Source: Adineta steineri (taxonomy: Eukaryota > Rotifera > Eurotatoria > Adinetida > Adinetidae). From it: a stretch of 64,000 nucleotides of DNA. The notes under the pieces are model-generated. The model made no database searches, was not told the origin of the DNA, and was given only the letters and a program-made list of their open reading frames with translations. Positions 32,866 through 45,096 of the stretch are shown in pieces. Position 1 is the stretch's first letter; every line of letters starts with the position of its first letter. The translations under genes were made by a program, and so were the position numbers. The DNA is taken from positions 62,001-126,000 of the forward strand of contig CAJNOI010000203.1 of the NCBI GenBank assembly GCA_905250115.1, in the 5' to 3' direction.

Positions 32866-34454
32866 TTAACAAGCCAATAAAACACTAACATCGTTACTCC
32901 ATTCATTTGTGACAATAATGTCGAGTTTACCGTCATTATTAACATCAATCACGACCAAATCTCGTGGGTTGTTGCCAGTTGCGTAAGTTGTTTGTGCAGT
33001 AAACGTACCATTGCCAGTGTTGAGGAGAACGCAGGCATTGTGACTCTTATAGTTCACGACAATAATGTCAGGTTTGCCATCGTTATTAACATCGACCACT
33101 ACCACATTCAGCGGGTGGGTTCCAACTGAGTAAGTTGTTTGTGCAGTAAACATGCCATTACCTGTGTTGAGAAAAACACTGACGTTGCTATCATCAGAGT
33201 TTGTAACAATAATGTCTGGGTTGCTGTCGCTATNNNNNNNNNNNNNNNNNNNNNNNNNNNNNNNNNNNNNNNNNNNNNNNNNNNNNNNNNNNNNNNNNNN
33301 NNNNNNNNNNNNNNNNNNNNNNNNNNNNNNNNNGAATCCATAATTTGGAATCGTTCTGAAGACACATACGAGCAAGTTTTAGGTTGGCAACTAGCAAAAT
33401 ACTTTTCATAAATAAATTCAGCACCCCAATCTTCGATGAATAGTTCACTAGCAATTGTTGTAAGTTTTGTCGTATTGATTGGTTTAAAGCGAGTTCGAGT
33501 AGAGAAAAGCGGTTTTATCGACTCACCCAATAACGTTTGAGTTATTATATTGAGACAATCTTGGTCATATATACATTCTAATGTTGATTCAAGCATTGAT
33601 TCAAGAGGTAAACAACCTATCATCATTCCTGGCACTGTCCAGTTGGATCCTGAGTTCAATTCAAGAGACATCGGTTCTACACAACCTGGCATTGTCGCAC
33701 AATTACATGATGACAGATTATATTTTTGAGCTTGCATTAAGATCCATCCACTGGTTGCCTCATATGCAACTACTGGATGCCAGTTTGTTGTAAGTGCTGA
33801 AATTAAACCATTTCCAGAATACATATTCCGAATCAATTGTAATGGATAAAGAAAATTTGAGTGCATCGTGTTGAAGCAAAAATTGTTGATAGTAGTATTT
33901 ATTTTCTTTTCAAATAGATCGGGTTCAAGTATTTCAACAGTGGTTAAAGTCGAGTTCAGAAAGAGAGTAAGTTCATTATTGACAGCCATTCTAGCCATTC
34001 TACACATTGCTTGTATTGCCTGAAAATGAAATATTGCCATACCTTGAAATGTACGAAGGTTTCGTTTATCATGTCGTTGATCTTGATACGAATCATAAAG
34101 TAATGACATCCATTCATCATTTGGTTCAATAAAATGACTTTTGCATACTTCATGAAATTGTGGATTGAAATTAATGAAAGTGTGATAAGGAATAGACAGG
34201 TTGGTGCAAAAACAATCAGCTGACTTTGGTAGTTTTGCATATACATCTAATGTTGGTTTGTCCACAGAGGTTGTGTCTGTTTGATAAGACAGCATAGTTA
34301 TATAAATGACACTAGCAATTATTATGATTAATACGACGATGTATGCACGTGTCCATTTTCTTTGCGTATTTAATTCTTCATCAGATGGATTAGGCTTATC
34401 AACATTCTCGAATATATTCAGTGTTATAATGTATTGATGAGATTTTGTCCACAT
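32866..34454 (-). CDS. Membrane-anchored ectodomain protein ending in FG-GAP/VCBS repeats (contains assembly gap)
   Basis: I take the Met at 34454 (MWTKSHQYII); the frame is open to 34538. A hydrophilic cytosolic part is followed by one membrane segment (YIVVLIIIIASVIYITML), then an extracellular module with the marks CFCTNLSIPYHTFINFNPQF, HEVCKSHF, and YFASCQPKTCSYVSSERF. After the 100-N gap come FG-GAP-like repeats (SDSNPDIIVTNSDD, VDVNNDGKPDIIVV, NTGNGTFTAQTTY, VIDVNNDGKLDIIVTNEW), ending VLLAC. Such repeats form beta-propeller blades with Ca-binding DxNxDG loops. The module is shared with the next gene. Only about 2.5 repeats are visible, so blades are probably hidden in the gap. Ligand unknown. 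Confidence 0.75.
33234..33333. other. Assembly gap of 100 N
   Basis: Exactly 100 N bases, a typical fixed-size placeholder, lying inside the coding region between the ectodomain module and the FG-GAP repeats. The frame shifts across it, so the true length is unknown. Confidence 0.98.
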
Positions 34455-34538
34455 ATTATCGATATATGTTCGAATAGGAAAACTACCTACAACCAAGTAT
34501 ATACTTATTATTGACATCATAAAATAAATTTTCAACAA

Positions 34539-34827
34539 GAGTTCTTTGAAAGTTCTGATATACAGTGAAAGCTGTAGATTAGAACTGTCATCGATTGCAT
34601 ATCGTCATACCCACATCCTCACATTAATATTCGTAGATATAAACACTGAAAACTCGAAAAAAAATTCATTAGTTGTCGGTATGTTAATACTTTCCGATCG
34701 CCGCAGAAAAGATAGGTAGCAAAAAAGTTCGTTTTTATCCCTTATTAATGTTCAATATTTTGTGGATTTTTTACAATCGAATCTGTAGATATAATCACAG
34801 TTCATCTATGTATTCATGCTTTCCAAA
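34539..34827. other. Short spacer with a lone AC-rich arm
   Basis: ATACCCACATCCTCACAT near 34607-34624, about 205 bp past the stop of the 860-residue gene; no GT-rich partner seen. Confidence 0.4.
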
Positions 34828-37410
34828 TCAAAAGATTTTTTCCAAAAAAACATTACTACCTCGTTGAGTATCTTCAGATGAGCTTGTTTGTTGTGTTTGT
34901 CGACAACATTTAAGAATAAAAGATATAATAAATGGTGATATAAACTGAAGAATCATAGATACACTAGAGGTCAGACCAATAACAGTTGTCATGAGTAAAA
35001 CAAAAGTACGTCGTTGATTGATTGTGTACGAACATAAATGAGGTTGACATTGTTTAAAATATTCTATATATGAACTTACGTTTTGCGACCAAGATTCGAC
35101 AAACAAATGCTTTGAAAGAAAATCAATGGTGGCATTATTTGGAAAGCGACTTGTTTGAGATAATGCTATAAACTTATGTGAATCAAATTGATCATAAATT
35201 ACAGCACCAATCATATTAACGCATGATTGATTATACAAACATTGGAGTTGTGTTAATAGTAAGGAATTAACATAGAATACAGATGTGTAAAAGCCAGGTA
35301 TATAAACATATATGGTATTTCCGTGCGTATCCTTGATATCTAAATTGGTTTGTAATTCACAAACGGGATCAAAAATAAGGGAACATGTAATATCGTTACC
35401 ATCATCCCAGTCTTTAGGAGGATCCATGTAAACTAACACATGTCCTGTATCATTTCCCATCGACATAGCATAATTTGTATTGACGCCATAAATAAATTGG
35501 TTAACTTTCATTGTTTGACGTGTGAATTCCAATAAATAAGAAAAACGATTAGGTGTAACACGTTGAAAATAGTCGCCTTCAGAATTCATTTGAGATATGA
35601 AGAGATCTTCGGTGATTAGATTTGGAGTAACTAATTGTTTTGCATAGAATATATTAAGAGCATTTTTTATTGTTATGTTGGCTAATTTACAAAATGATTG
35701 AATGAGTTTGAAAAGATGTCCATTTTGCCGAAAATTGTAGGCAGGATATACTTCTGAAGGTGGCATTAGATAAAACCATAAATCCGATACGAAGTTGCTG
35801 TCACATATTTCGTGATAGGTAGGAATTAATTTAATTGAATAATTATACAATGAAGAAAGTTTAGAACATGGACATTGAAGAGATAATAAACTAGTTTGTT
35901 GTTGAAGATGTAAGACTTCATCGACCGTAGGTTCAATTAACTCTTTGGGAATTGTTTGTTTTATTGCTGCTGTGTATATTGTTATAATGATTAAAAAAAT
36001 TGACAAGAAAGTAATGTAAAATCGAGTTGACCATCGTTGCTGATAAATATCCGAAAGTTCAACACGTGTTGATGAACGGAAAAGATTCATTTCAATAAGA
36101 GCAGGAATAAGTTGTCGAAGCCAAGTAATAATTAATTGTTTCAATCTTCTCAAAGAATAATCTCTACGAGATGTTTCTGCATTATGTTGAATTATTAATC
36201 TTACAATACTTGGAATTATAAGACTTAGAATAGTAGAAAGAGCACCGTATACACTAATAATTGCAGTTATAATATAATTAATGTTGAAACGTTTGTTGAT
36301 TGTATAGAAACACAATTTTGGTGCACAATGATTAAAATATAATGTATAATTTATATTGTCAATCCATTTTTCAATAAAACCTGATTTAACAATAGTTGAC
36401 AAATTAGTATTCACATCAAATATACTTTCTTTGTTTGCATCTAAGCATGTAAAATTTGATGATATATTATTAAAATATCGTAACAATGAATTAATCATTG
36501 TTTGATTATAAAAAGTTTTTAATGTTGATGAAAGAAGTGAATCAATTGGTCGACATCCAGTATACCATCCATCGATAATATATAAATAAGCAAACGAATT
36601 ATCACTATTAAAAAGACTACCACCAAAGAATCCTGCGCGTGAATAACACGTAAAAAATTCCTTGCAAGTACAAAAATTACCGTCAGTTTGGTGAAAAACA
36701 TTTTCATGATTAATCTTCCAAACAGGTCCGTATCCGTAATCATGATATTGAAACATAAATTGGAAAATATTTGGGGTTGACGATAAGAGAGCATTGCCTG
36801 CAATCATCTCACGAATGAACATTAGTTTATAATGCAATGCATCAGGTGCATTTGTTTTGAATGTGCCAATACGAGCTTCAGTTTCTGCTACAAGGAAATC
36901 TTTACTCATTAGTTTGTCACTAATAATTTCCGTATGAAAAAACAAATCAAGACCATCTTTAGTTTCTTGAATGCTTAATTGACAAAGTATAGCCAGTAGC
37001 TGAAATTGTTGCACAGCGGTTGAACGAAAATCAGCATAAAAATAGAAAGAATGTTCAGTTGAATGGAATAGATAATCAATCCAACGTTGCGTAACAAAAT
37101 CACTCGAACAAACTTGATGATAAATCGGTTGAAGACTAATGAATTCTTTATGAGGAACGGATGTTTCTGAACAGTCACATTCTATTGAATGTTTAGATGC
37201 TAATTCCGCATAGAAATCAATAGTTGGATTTTGGATTGTAATGTGTACCTCTTCAGCATATAATGATGCATAAATAGTCACGATCAGTAAACTTGTGGCA
37301 AAAGTCGAAATAAAAAACCAAGTACATAAACGTTGAATTCGAATACTAATGTTATCGGTCGCATCTGTCTCAAATAGATTGATTTCTGATATAAATTGAA
37401 AAAGACGCAT
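34828..37410 (-). CDS. Membrane protein with two copies of the same TM-ectodomain-TM module
   Basis: Single-exon frame of 860 residues. Copy 1 (about residues 30-410): a membrane segment (WFFISTFATSLLIVTIYASL), CDCSETSVPHKEFISL, YHQVCSSDFV, then YFNHCAPKLCFYTINKRFN and a second membrane segment (YIITAIISVYGALSTILSLI). Copy 2 (about 440-830) repeats this: FYITFLSIFLIIITIYTA, CPCSKLSSLYNYSIKLIPTY, HEICDSNFV, YFKQCQPHLCSYTINQRR, then LLMTTVIGLTSSVSMILQF. The neighbour at 32866 has one copy plus FG-GAP repeats, so this gene looks like an in-frame tandem duplication without the propeller. Many N-glycosylation sequons lie in both ectodomains. Role unknown; likely a surface receptor or adhesion protein. 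Confidence 0.75.
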   Translation of the reverse strand: MRLFQFISEINLFETDATDNISIRIQRLCTWFFISTFATSLLIVTIYASLYAEEVHITIQNPTIDFYAELASKHSIECDCSETSVPHKEFISLQPIYHQVCSSDFVTQRWIDYLFHSTEHSFYFYADFRSTAVQQFQLLAILCQLSIQETKDGLDLFFHTEIISDKLMSKDFLVAETEARIGTFKTNAPDALHYKLMFIREMIAGNALLSSTPNIFQFMFQYHDYGYGPVWKINHENVFHQTDGNFCTCKEFFTCYSRAGFFGGSLFNSDNSFAYLYIIDGWYTGCRPIDSLLSSTLKTFYNQTMINSLLRYFNNISSNFTCLDANKESIFDVNTNLSTIVKSGFIEKWIDNINYTLYFNHCAPKLCFYTINKRFNINYIITAIISVYGALSTILSLIIPSIVRLIIQHNAETSRRDYSLRRLKQLIITWLRQLIPALIEMNLFRSSTRVELSDIYQQRWSTRFYITFLSIFLIIITIYTAAIKQTIPKELIEPTVDEVLHLQQQTSLLSLQCPCSKLSSLYNYSIKLIPTYHEICDSNFVSDLWFYLMPPSEVYPAYNFRQNGHLFKLIQSFCKLANITIKNALNIFYAKQLVTPNLITEDLFISQMNSEGDYFQRVTPNRFSYLLEFTRQTMKVNQFIYGVNTNYAMSMGNDTGHVLVYMDPPKDWDDGNDITCSLIFDPVCELQTNLDIKDTHGNTIYVYIPGFYTSVFYVNSLLLTQLQCLYNQSCVNMIGAVIYDQFDSHKFIALSQTSRFPNNATIDFLSKHLFVESWSQNVSSYIEYFKQCQPHLCSYTINQRRTFVLLMTTVIGLTSSVSMILQFISPFIISFILKCCRQTQQTSSSEDTQRGSNVFLEKIF

Positions 37411-40400
37411 CTTCTAAACTGATTATCGAAGATGTGATAGGTAACGGATGATATGATGAAGTTATTCAATTAGCAATCTAAAACAGTTATATATCTATTA
37501 TGTGTGTGTTGGTATAGTTTCATATACAAATTAAATTTACTGCTTTCATAATAGTTAAGTACAACGTTTGTTTGTTGTTCATTTTAGTTAGAGGTAATTT
37601 TCTAGAAAAATCAGATAGCTTTTGTTTCAGTCTTTTATAGCACCTATCGGGATATAAACTAAATACCAAGAAATCAGAAATTAGCTAAATATTAAATAAT
37701 GCTAGCTACCGATTTCCATTCAATACTTCTCTTAAAACTATAGAAAGTATTTATAGACTGGGATATCAACATCATATTACTTGAAATAATTTTGATTTGG
37801 CCAATAGTTAATTAATCAATCAGTAGAAAACTAACATCTATTAAATCAGTAAACAGTAGACTAACTAAAATATAAAGGACAAAATGCTTAGAATCCTTTG
37901 ACTCTCAGCATATTTTACGAAAATCGTATTTCTATGTTGAAAAAAAAATACTGATGGTTCTCCTCTATATTATAGTCAAATGAAGTAGTCAAAACTGCAT
38001 CGAGAAGTGCATTGCCACCTGAACACAATACCATGTATCGTATCGAAGATTATCAAAACAATAGGCCTTGCATTTGCGTTGAGACTTTTTCAAATGCTAG
38101 ATAGCAGCAAATAGAAAAATGATTGTACGAGAAATACGCTACAATGATAGAAAATATACATGGATAAAAAAACAAGTAGCGAAGAGCAGAAGAAGGAGAG
38201 ATATTTTCTAGTGTAACACTACTTAACAAACGATAAAAAGCTTATGTAAAGGATTAAAAAAAATACTATTTTTTTGTTAGGCTTATGTTTCACCTCCTAT
38301 TGACTAACTATTATCTACAGTAAATGATGAAAAAACTCGGTTTTCTTTTTTTTCTTAAGTTGATAAAGAAACGGTAAATTGCACCTTCTGTTCCATGATT
38401 AAGTAGAAAAGCATATCTATCTACTTGTTCATGAAAACATGTTTCCTCTTTTATGATTTTTAGCTGTTTTCTCTTTTAAAAATTATGTATTCTAGCATAT
38501 GATTTTTTATGTTAATAGATTTTGTTGTTAATAATAAATAATGATCATTTTCTTTTAGGGTGTGGGTGTGGGTGTGATTGAAATAAAATACACACACTCA
38601 CACCCTATAGTGAGTATCAGAATCATTCATTCATTATTATCTTTATTTTAAATGAAACAAATACATAAAAATAAAGTGAAAGATATCATTTGAGAATTCA
38701 TTTCTTGATACTTAATAATTTAAATAATGTCAAATATAGTTGATGATACTATTAAATATAATTACAAAACTATGAAACAAATAAAAATAAGAAGAATTTT
38801 ATTTCATTTCTAATGATGAAAATTACTGAGAAACTCATCTTCTCATTTTTATTATTCATAAATTACTAATTGTTACTGACATTTATCTTCAGTTAAATGG
38901 AATAAAAACAAGTTGTTTCTTTTTTAGTTACATTCTTCAATCATTAACTATGAGAATCGACTTGAAGAGTAGAAAACTCTTCTACGTTTTACTGAAAACT
39001 GGATAATAGAAGGACAAAAAGTTTAGTTTTTACTCTATTCGCCTGCATAATGACGTGAATAGATTTTTTTTGAAATATTTGCAGCAAATACAACATTTAA
39101 ATGTATCAATAAAGAAAAACAATGAATCCGTTTCCTTTTTCAAAGCCGATATGAAATGTCAGGGATTATTCACAGTAAATATAAAAAAATGTTTATGATA
39201 TTAAACTTTTGTAGGAAGGATGTAAAAACAATGTGTTTCAAACAAAACCTAATGTTATTCTTGTAAAGAATACATCGAAAATCATTCCTTTACGAAGGAA
39301 ATACAACGCTTCCTCAAGAATAAAAAAATCAACATTATCTGTTATCTGAAATGTATTGCACAAATGATTTTATTCTTATTTTACACATTAGAAAAATGAT
39401 AAGAAAAGTGAGGTTGTTGATCTTCAGAATGAATCTTCAACAATATGAATATTATCGAAACACATCAAATCTATGAGAAATAAATGTATAAAGAAAATAA
39501 TTAGAATTCAACAAAATCAACTGAAGTCATAATTTTATTATCTTTTGAAATTGTGCAACATGACGAATATTTATGATCAAACTAAGATATAAATAATTTC
39601 TTTTCTACATTTTAGAATTAGGAAATACTGTAGGGAAGAAAAATAAAATAATGAGTTAGACGTGATTGAAATGGACAAGAGAACAAAGAAGAAGACATTA
39701 TACTAAGAATGATATTGTGAGTAAATAATTGTAAAATGTTGAATACTTTCTTGACAACAACGATATTTTCTACTATTCGATCAGAATTCAACTGACAAAG
39801 TTAAAACTTTTTATTATAGTGAAGAATTAAACTATTGAAGAAGAGTTAATTTATCCTATCAGATTCAAATAAAGATTTAGAGATTTATTTTATTAAAAAA
39901 GAAAACTTTGCAAAATCTAAAATAGAATTGAATATTATGCAAATTTACTCGTTCTCTTAATTATCCGAATTTCTGTTTATTCGACTCAAAGATTCAATAT
40001 ATTTTATCAAATAAAAAATTTGTAATAAAAAGAGAGTGTGAGTAGAATAGTGTATAACAATACTCTAAAATCCATGCAGGCTAGATAAAAACCTGAATGT
40101 CGAATTAAAAAAATTTCTTTTCCATTATGTATTGGTAAAAGTATTATCATAATTTATTCTTATGACATTCAGTTTTTCCACATTTTACTAACTTACTAAT
40201 ATACTGTTAAATTATCTGGAGGATAGGCGAGTGTTGAGGATGTATGAGAAGAATGGATATTGAACACAAATTAGGATATGTATTGAATATATATTTTAAA
40301 GTCATATATCGATATTCTTATTCTTGAATTAAATGAACGATTAAAGACAACACATACACCGACAATAAAAAAATACGTTCTAAACATATATAGTGTTTGT

Positions 40401-40564
40401 CTTTATTGTACTAAGATTTTGAATGTATTTGATGCATTTGAAAATATTCTTTTGCTTTAAAATAGATACATATACGAAATTTAAGGTAAATAATAATTGA
40501 TGGATATTTTCATACTGAAATGAAAAACCTATAAATTATTTGTACACATTCACTACTGTCTATA
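37411..40564. other. 3.1-kb gene-free spacer
   Basis: I find no coding signal on either strand. One strong GT/AC inverted repeat (38556-38609). The rest is AT-rich, without recognisable transposon ends. Confidence 0.45.
38556..38609. repeat. GT-rich/AC-rich inverted repeat
   Basis: Left arm starts TAGGGTGTGGGTGTGGGTGT (38556-38576), three clean telomere-like units. Right arm CACACACTCACACCCTATA (38591-38609). The outer TAGGGTGTG pairs with CACACCCTA exactly. Loop about 14 bases. Confidence 0.8.
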
Positions 40565-41557
40565 TTAAACTTGATGTTCATCATTATGTCGACGAGATAC
40601 AGTATGATGCTGTGTCATTGTTCGTAAAACGATTATTCCTGTAGGTCTAATACGATTTTCAGTAATATGACCAGCCCATGGTATATGTAATTTTAATCTT
40701 CTTAAATGTTGTCGTACTACTGGTAAACCAACAAGTGAAATAAGTGGTGAAGCAAGTGGACATATATAAAGACAATAATTGATTAATAACATTGTTACAT
40801 CTTGAAGAAAGAATGGATTATAGAATAAACGAATGAGTGATATAATACAAAATGGTATCCAAATAATAAAATATAAAACTGAAATTGATACAAGTTGAAT
40901 ATACATTAAACGATTTTTTCGCCATGTATTTGCTATTTTCATTGCTTGTTTTCTATATATTACACGAAATAAAAGAATTATATTTATTAAAACCATGCAC
41001 ACTACAGGAGAAAATATATTTGTAATATAATCTATAGTACTTATTATTGTTTGAAATTGATAACAAGCACCTCCACAAACATATGATTCGTAATCATATT
41101 CAGCTTCACATGGATAAAAATTGACTAATAAATTGTAAAACATTAATGGGTAAATAAAACAAAAAACAATTGGAGGATAATGAATAATAAATCGCCATTT
41201 ACGTATGAATCTCTCATGAAATATAAGAAAATATCTTTCAATAGATCCAAAAGTAATTAGTAATAATCCAATATCATATAAACTATAATTATAACCTACC
41301 CAAAATGAACAAAATTGGTCATTTTCAGGTTGAATATGACCATAATAAGAATAAACTAAAGTAATAGGTAATTCTGTAGTTATAAGAATAAAATTACAGA
41401 AGAGAAGAGCAAGAATAACATGATTTTGAAGAATTTTATAATTAATTTGTCGACTTTTGAATAGAAAAAAGAAGACAATAAGAAAACAAATAATTGATAA
41501 AATTAAACAAATAAATAAAAATATAAATCGCATGAGACGATATATATATGCATCCAT
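40565..41557 (-). CDS. Rhodopsin-like GPCR (chemoreceptor-like, orphan)
   Basis: Single exon, 330 residues, seven hydrophobic segments starting FIFLFICLILSIICFLIVFF. Marks: Cys at the TM3 start (FCSFWVGYNY), ITFGSIERYFLIF with ERY in place of DRY, paired Cys in the second extracellular loop (CGGACYQF), IWIPF in TM6, and a TM7 ending CPLASPLISL, a variant of NPxxY. The C-terminus is basic. The N-terminus is very short, so any ligand would bind among the helices. The family is expanded in rotifers. Ligand unknown. Confidence 0.75.
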   Translation of the reverse strand: MDAYIYRLMRFIFLFICLILSIICFLIVFFFLFKSRQINYKILQNHVILALLFCNFILITTELPITLVYSYYGHIQPENDQFCSFWVGYNYSLYDIGLLLITFGSIERYFLIFHERFIRKWRFIIHYPPIVFCFIYPLMFYNLLVNFYPCEAEYDYESYVCGGACYQFQTIISTIDYITNIFSPVVCMVLINIILLFRVIYRKQAMKIANTWRKNRLMYIQLVSISVLYFIIWIPFCIISLIRLFYNPFFLQDVTMLLINYCLYICPLASPLISLVGLPVVRQHLRRLKLHIPWAGHITENRIRPTGIIVLRTMTQHHTVSRRHNDEHQV

Positions 41558-42922
41558 TATATTGTATAATATTTAATCAAATGAACTTTTATATTTATAT
41601 AATCTAGCTCAAAAAAGTTTACAAACGTCGTCTATGATTGAAATCCAGGTGTGAGAGAGAACACATTTAAGCTTTATAAGCAGCTTATGTGTTCATTATT
41701 TTCTATAGATTAGCTGTGGGCGTCATTAATTCAAAATTGAATATAAAGTAGATCAATTGAATGTTGGTGATCTATAGAAGAGCGGTAGATAATTAAATAC
41801 ACGCTTATAATATGATTATAAAAATACTTTTTTAAAGAAGATTATGCATTATTGCGTTTTTAATTATAGTTTCTAATGTCAGTTTATTCCTGTTTTCTAT
41901 CATTTTACTAGAAAATAAGTAGACTAATTTTTATACTCTATTATTTGATCGAAGTAGAAAGGTAATGGCTAAAATAGTTGAAAATGATATCAGTGAAATA
42001 ATCACAGTGATTAAGTGATATGACAGATCGAACTCCATAAGATTAACCATTGGATCTTCTTAGAAAGAAAAACATCAAAGAATTGTATCATATCAATGTT
42101 TTGATTACTTTATTCAATTAAAAACTAAACAAAAGCAATTAATCATCCATCAGAATCCTAATCATAATATGATTGAAAAATAAAATCTTTCATTTTTCGT
42201 CTTCAAATGATCTTGTACTTAAGTATTATATCAACACGTTATTTGACGAGCTCTTTGTAGGAGTCAACCATTCTTTTATATTCTACGTTGGCTTTATGAA
42301 AAAATAACATTATTTTCATAAAATATCCTTCTCCTAACTAAAAAAAGAATCGAATGGAAAAGTTTCGAAAATATAAAGATAGATTTGTATTCTTCAGCCT
42401 CGAAAATCTTTAGTGAACTTTTGATCAGTAACGTGCGATAAACCAATAGACATATGCATTTCAACTTTTTTCACATTAGTCTTCCTTCAATCGAGGGAAT
42501 AAACTGTAAAAAGATTAATACCGAAAAAAACATGTTTTATTTGGTAATCATTTATTTACCATTTATTATTAAATGCGTTTATTGGAAATTAATAAGTATT
42601 CATTTTCTTTTCCTGTTCTGTCATGATTTATGAATAAAAATGCAAATGAAAGTATATCACTTATTACGCCTCATCAATCATCACTGCTTGTAACTTAATT
42701 CCTGCGCAAATCGATTCAATCGAAAAAGAAATAATATTAAAATGAGCTATTTATATCAGTTCCTTTTTTTTTATTAATAAATAAAAAATATTGGAAGTAC
42801 GTCATTGAAATTACGGTTTTTTACTTTAAGTACTTCATAAATATAGCTACTCAAATTATATATAATTAGGCAAATCTTTCATCATAGTTTCATATTCACA
42901 TTAATTTTTCAAAGAGAAAAGA
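41558..42922. other. Spacer between divergent genes
   Basis: Shared upstream region of the GPCR (minus) and the secreted protein (plus). No gene seen. A small palindrome-like stretch around 41666-41693 (AAGCTTTATAAGCAGCTT) is noted. No GT/AC repeat here, the longest such stretch next to genes without one. Confidence 0.4.
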
Positions 42923-43498
42923 ATGTCTTTAATAACATTCATTCTTGCATCAACTATACTCACTTCATACAAACTAACAGCTGCATCAGAAGTTTTACAA
43001 GGAACAATATGTGGTTTAAGAACAGGTTTAGGCACAAATTGTAATGGTCAAAATCCACTAGAAGGATGTCCAGGTGGTTTTATTAGACAGAATTGGCCAT
43101 TTGGGAAAACAGGTACTGGTTTTTTACAATTTTGTGCTACTTCAGACGGTAATAATGTACAACCAGGTAAACCGGGAACTGTATGTGGACTTGTAACGGG
43201 ATTTCTTGGCAATTTATGTGGCGGAATCAATCCTTTTTTGGGTTGTCCTGCTGGATATGAAAGGTATTTATGGTTTACAAGTTGGGGCTCAGGATTAGCA
43301 GCTTGGTGCTCAAAAGTTGATTCAACAATTGCTGATCTACCAGGAACAGTTTGTGGAATGCAAACAAATTTTGATCAAACCGGTGTTTCTTGTGGTGGTT
43401 ATTCACCAGGACGTGGATCATGTCCACCCGGTTATGGTGTAAATCATTGGGTAGTTGATTTTGGCAATAAGTTCTGGTCATGGTGTTATAAACAATAA
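42923..43498 (+). CDS. Secreted protein with three Cys/Trp repeats
   Basis: Single exon, 191 residues. Residues 1-20 form a signal peptide (LITFILASTILTSYKLTA). Three repeats of about 50 residues follow, each with four Cys in the frame GT(I/V)CGLxT...C.G..P..GCP.GY...W...F..WC. Starts: GTICGLRTGLGTNC, GTVCGLVTGFLGNLC and GTVCGMQTNFDQTGVSC. Four cysteines per repeat suggests two disulfides each. I do not know a named family; the architecture fits a small secreted carbohydrate- or surface-binding protein, but that is a guess. Start choice is firm (ATG right before the signal peptide). Confidence 0.75.
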   Translation: MSLITFILASTILTSYKLTAASEVLQGTICGLRTGLGTNCNGQNPLEGCPGGFIRQNWPFGKTGTGFLQFCATSDGNNVQPGKPGTVCGLVTGFLGNLCGGINPFLGCPAGYERYLWFTSWGSGLAAWCSKVDSTIADLPGTVCGMQTNFDQTGVSCGGYSPGRGSCPPGYGVNHWVVDFGNKFWSWCYKQ

Positions 43499-45096
43499 GC
43501 AGGAAAACAAGGATACGTTTTTAATCTTTAAAATAATAAACTCTTTATATATTTATATTCAAATTCTTCTATTTCTACCGCTTATATTACTCATATTTTT
43601 TTGTTTTCATTATTATAACTTGATTTTATCCATAAAAAATAAATTATATTCAATTGATATTGTTGAAAAGTTTTGAATAAAACGAAAAAATAATAGAACT
43701 CATGATATACTAAAATTTAGTTTGAATGTTTCTAGCCGAGATGTAAAGTCCAAAATAGGTTTTTTAGTAAGCTATTTATTCTCATTCAAAAATGAAATAA
43801 ATGACATTATACTCTTTTTCTAGAACTGACACTAGTTTTATATAGAATATAGTATCAATCATTGTCTCGTAACCAATGTTTGGTACCTTTATCGATTATA
43901 TTGAAATTTAGTGAAGTCGCTGAATGTGAGGTAATGAAGTTCAGTCAAACTAAGAACGTTTGCAAAGTTAATTAATCTATTATTTTGTTAATTAAGTTGT
44001 ATGGTAATTAAAATCAAAAGCATCTTATCTGCTTAATTTTGAAAGATTATGGTGCTCTTATTCAGATATGAAGCACATTTGTAATTAAATATTTTTAAAT
44101 CGGATGCTTCTTATATGTACATTTAGGTGGAAATCTTTGATATAGACAGAAGTCTACTTCTTGAAAACACATATCGAGAAGGATGAGTAAGATCTATATG
44201 CTCAAGATGCACCAGAAATGTTTTATAAATTTCAAAAGATATTAGAGAGTGTCGGTGACCACGAAAGATGAATATAATACTTATATCCCAGATAGGCAAC
44301 TTTTTTCATTAAAACGTTATGATCAACATATATCGTAGTTATCAGAAAGTGTCTCCATCTATTATGACTATCTTCCCTTTTCGTTATTTCTTCTGTATTG
44401 TGTCTCTTATCTTTCGTAAGATTGGAAGACACATATATGTATAACATGGATTATTTATTGTTATTCTATTTTTGTTTTCACTTTTATTCGAGTAAAAAGG
44501 AGAAGTCCATTTTTGACTGAAAAGGATAGGAATATTTGAGAAAAAAGAATAATAATCGATAGTATGTCTACAAAAGTCTTTATTACTAGATATAGTTGTC
44601 TTTATGGTATCGATCTATTCCCTACATTTTTGTTTTTGTTTCCTTGAGAGGAGTGCGTAGGAGATCTACAAATATGTGAGGTACACTGGCCAATAAAATG
44701 ATTCGACCAAATACTTAACCCCTCATATTGTGTACTACGGAAAATAAATCAGTTGATATGGTACGAGATTCTGTGCACGGTTATACGAGATAAAGAATAG
44801 CATTTGCGATTCTAATCTTTTTTCTTGTTCTATCTGTGATGAAAAGAAAAATTAGCAACTGTGAATAAGACATGACTTTTCGTATTTTTTTTTTGCGTCT
44901 ATTTTATTCTTCTACAATTCACACCAATCTGTGTTTTAGTTCGAAAGACTGATACTCAAATCTTTCTTTTTTCTTCTTATCATATAAATAAATACGTGAA
45001 GGTTTTGTTTTAGAAAAGAATATTTTTCTCTTACGATATATATTACAATTCGTTGTGGTGTCCTTCAAGAAAGACAGAAATTGTAAAGCTGTTCGT
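43499..45096. other. 1.6-kb gene-free spacer
   Basis: No gene, transposon end or GT/AC inverted repeat recognised. AT-rich. Confidence 0.4.

Noticed and set aside
33108-33233. Continuation of the ectodomain frame past the N gap
   Set aside because: After the gap that frame gives ATATQTLLLQTL-like text, while another frame gives clean FG-GAP repeats; the gap length is arbitrary.
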